From positions 1 to 40,327 of the forward strand of contig NZ_NFLL01000025.1 of assembly GCF_002160895.1 (NCBI RefSeq): DNA of 40,327 nt, in the 5' to 3' direction. Both the position numbers and the translations under genes were made by a program. The stretch is from Faecalibacterium sp. An122 (lineage in GTDB: Bacteria > Bacillota > Clostridia > Oscillospirales > Ruminococcaceae). The notes below the pieces were generated by a model. That model had not been told where the DNA came from. It did no database searches and saw only the letters and a list, made by a program, of their open reading frames with translations. Shown one piece after another: positions 40,078 to 40,327 of the stretch. The stretch's first letter is position 1. Each line of letters starts with the position of its first letter.

Positions 40078-40221
40078 CAGAAAAACCCGAACAATGAATA
40101 AATATGCAATAAGCCTCGAAAAACAAGGCCGGCTTTCCCAAGAAAAATGGCCTTGTATCCAAGATGGACCTTTCCAAACTATATAAAATAAAGCAAAAAT
40201 GGAAAATCTTGAAATCGGGTC

Positions 40222-40250
40222 TTGACACCGGGGGGGGTATGGTATTATAG
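40222..40250 (+). promoter_or_regulatory. Promoter with a G8 tract in its spacer
   Basis: TTGACA (40222-40227) is followed by CC and eight G, then TATGG, with TATTAT (40243-40248) 15 nt or TTATAG (40245-40250) 17 nt from the -35. The AT-rich 140 nt before it hold no gene. It faces the gene whose ribosome site ends the window. Confidence 0.65.
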
Positions 40251-40312
40251 GCACACAAAGGAAAGGACCTTCCTTTGAACCTGTTTTGGGTCTCTATCTT
40301 TTTACACCATTA

Positions 40313-40327
40313 AGGAGGAAAAATTCA
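40313..40327 (+). other. Ribosome site of a gene beginning outside the window
   Basis: AAGGAGG followed by an A-rich spacer at the very end. With normal spacing the start codon lies at or just past position 40328. The leader from the promoter is about 65-70 nt. The gene's identity cannot be seen. Confidence 0.75.

Overview
The window reads as chromosomal DNA of a high-GC, low-copy-mobile Firmicute. Shine-Dalgarno sites are strong (AAGGAGG/GGAGG), promoters are of the sigma-A type, there is a T-box leader on thrS, and both lipoproteins carry RRxF-type signals. GC-rich codon use also creates very long antisense shadow ORFs. Together with the gene families, this points to the Oscillospiraceae (a Faecalibacterium / Gemmiger / Subdoligranulum-like gut anaerobe). 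That placement is inference; no rRNA is present to confirm it. I see no tRNA, rRNA, CRISPR array, phage or transposase gene.

Layout. 1-8.8 kb is mostly minus strand: thrS with its T-box leader, a DUF1622 membrane protein, an RpiB/LacAB-type isomerase, a 75-aa Cys-rich protein, a (plus-strand) Tat-like lipoprotein, a COG4905 membrane protein, trmB, and a stand-alone alanyl-tRNA editing protein. 8.8-9.0 kb holds three tandem ~82-bp hairpin-rich repeats. 9.1-12.3 kb (plus) holds malQ, a degenerate GGDEF protein, and a small helical protein behind a leader that can hide its ribosome site. 12.4-14.2 kb (minus) holds mtnN and ychF. 14.7-16.9 kb (plus) holds a two-component system. 17.1-20.2 kb (plus) holds rpe followed by three Rnf-like membrane genes. 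20.3-24.8 kb (plus) holds a putative glycoside hydrolase, a DUF1015 protein and a DEAD-box helicase. 25.0-30.0 kb (minus) holds a short AraC-type regulator and the complete pstSCAB-phoU phosphate operon. 30.3-34.0 kb (minus) holds the N-acetylglucosamine genes nagE, nagB, nagA. 34.6-36.3 kb (plus) holds prmA-rsmE. 36.3-37.0 kb is a gene-free patchwork of repeats. 37.2-40.0 kb (plus) holds a patatin-like lipase coupled to a PTS Enzyme I-like gene. The window ends on the promoter and ribosome site of a gene lying outside it.

Main discovery candidate. The operon at 17.8-20.2 kb keeps the RnfD, RnfE and RnfA membrane subunits in canonical order but lacks rnfC, rnfG and rnfB. In all three remaining proteins the residues that should hold redox cofactors are changed: the flavinylation Thr of RnfD aligns with Ser in a broken motif, and the Cys ligands of RnfE and RnfA align with Ala/Pro and Ser/Thr. 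This looks like an Rnf-derived membrane complex stripped of its electron-transfer chemistry.

Other points of interest: an Enzyme I homologue lacking the Mg-binding Glu; a mosaic family of dispersed non-coding repeats at 0.2-0.4, 14.3-14.55 and 36.3-37.0 kb; a homopolymeric G tract inside the last promoter; a possible small RNA near 2.6-2.85 kb; and nested palindromes in front of nagE.
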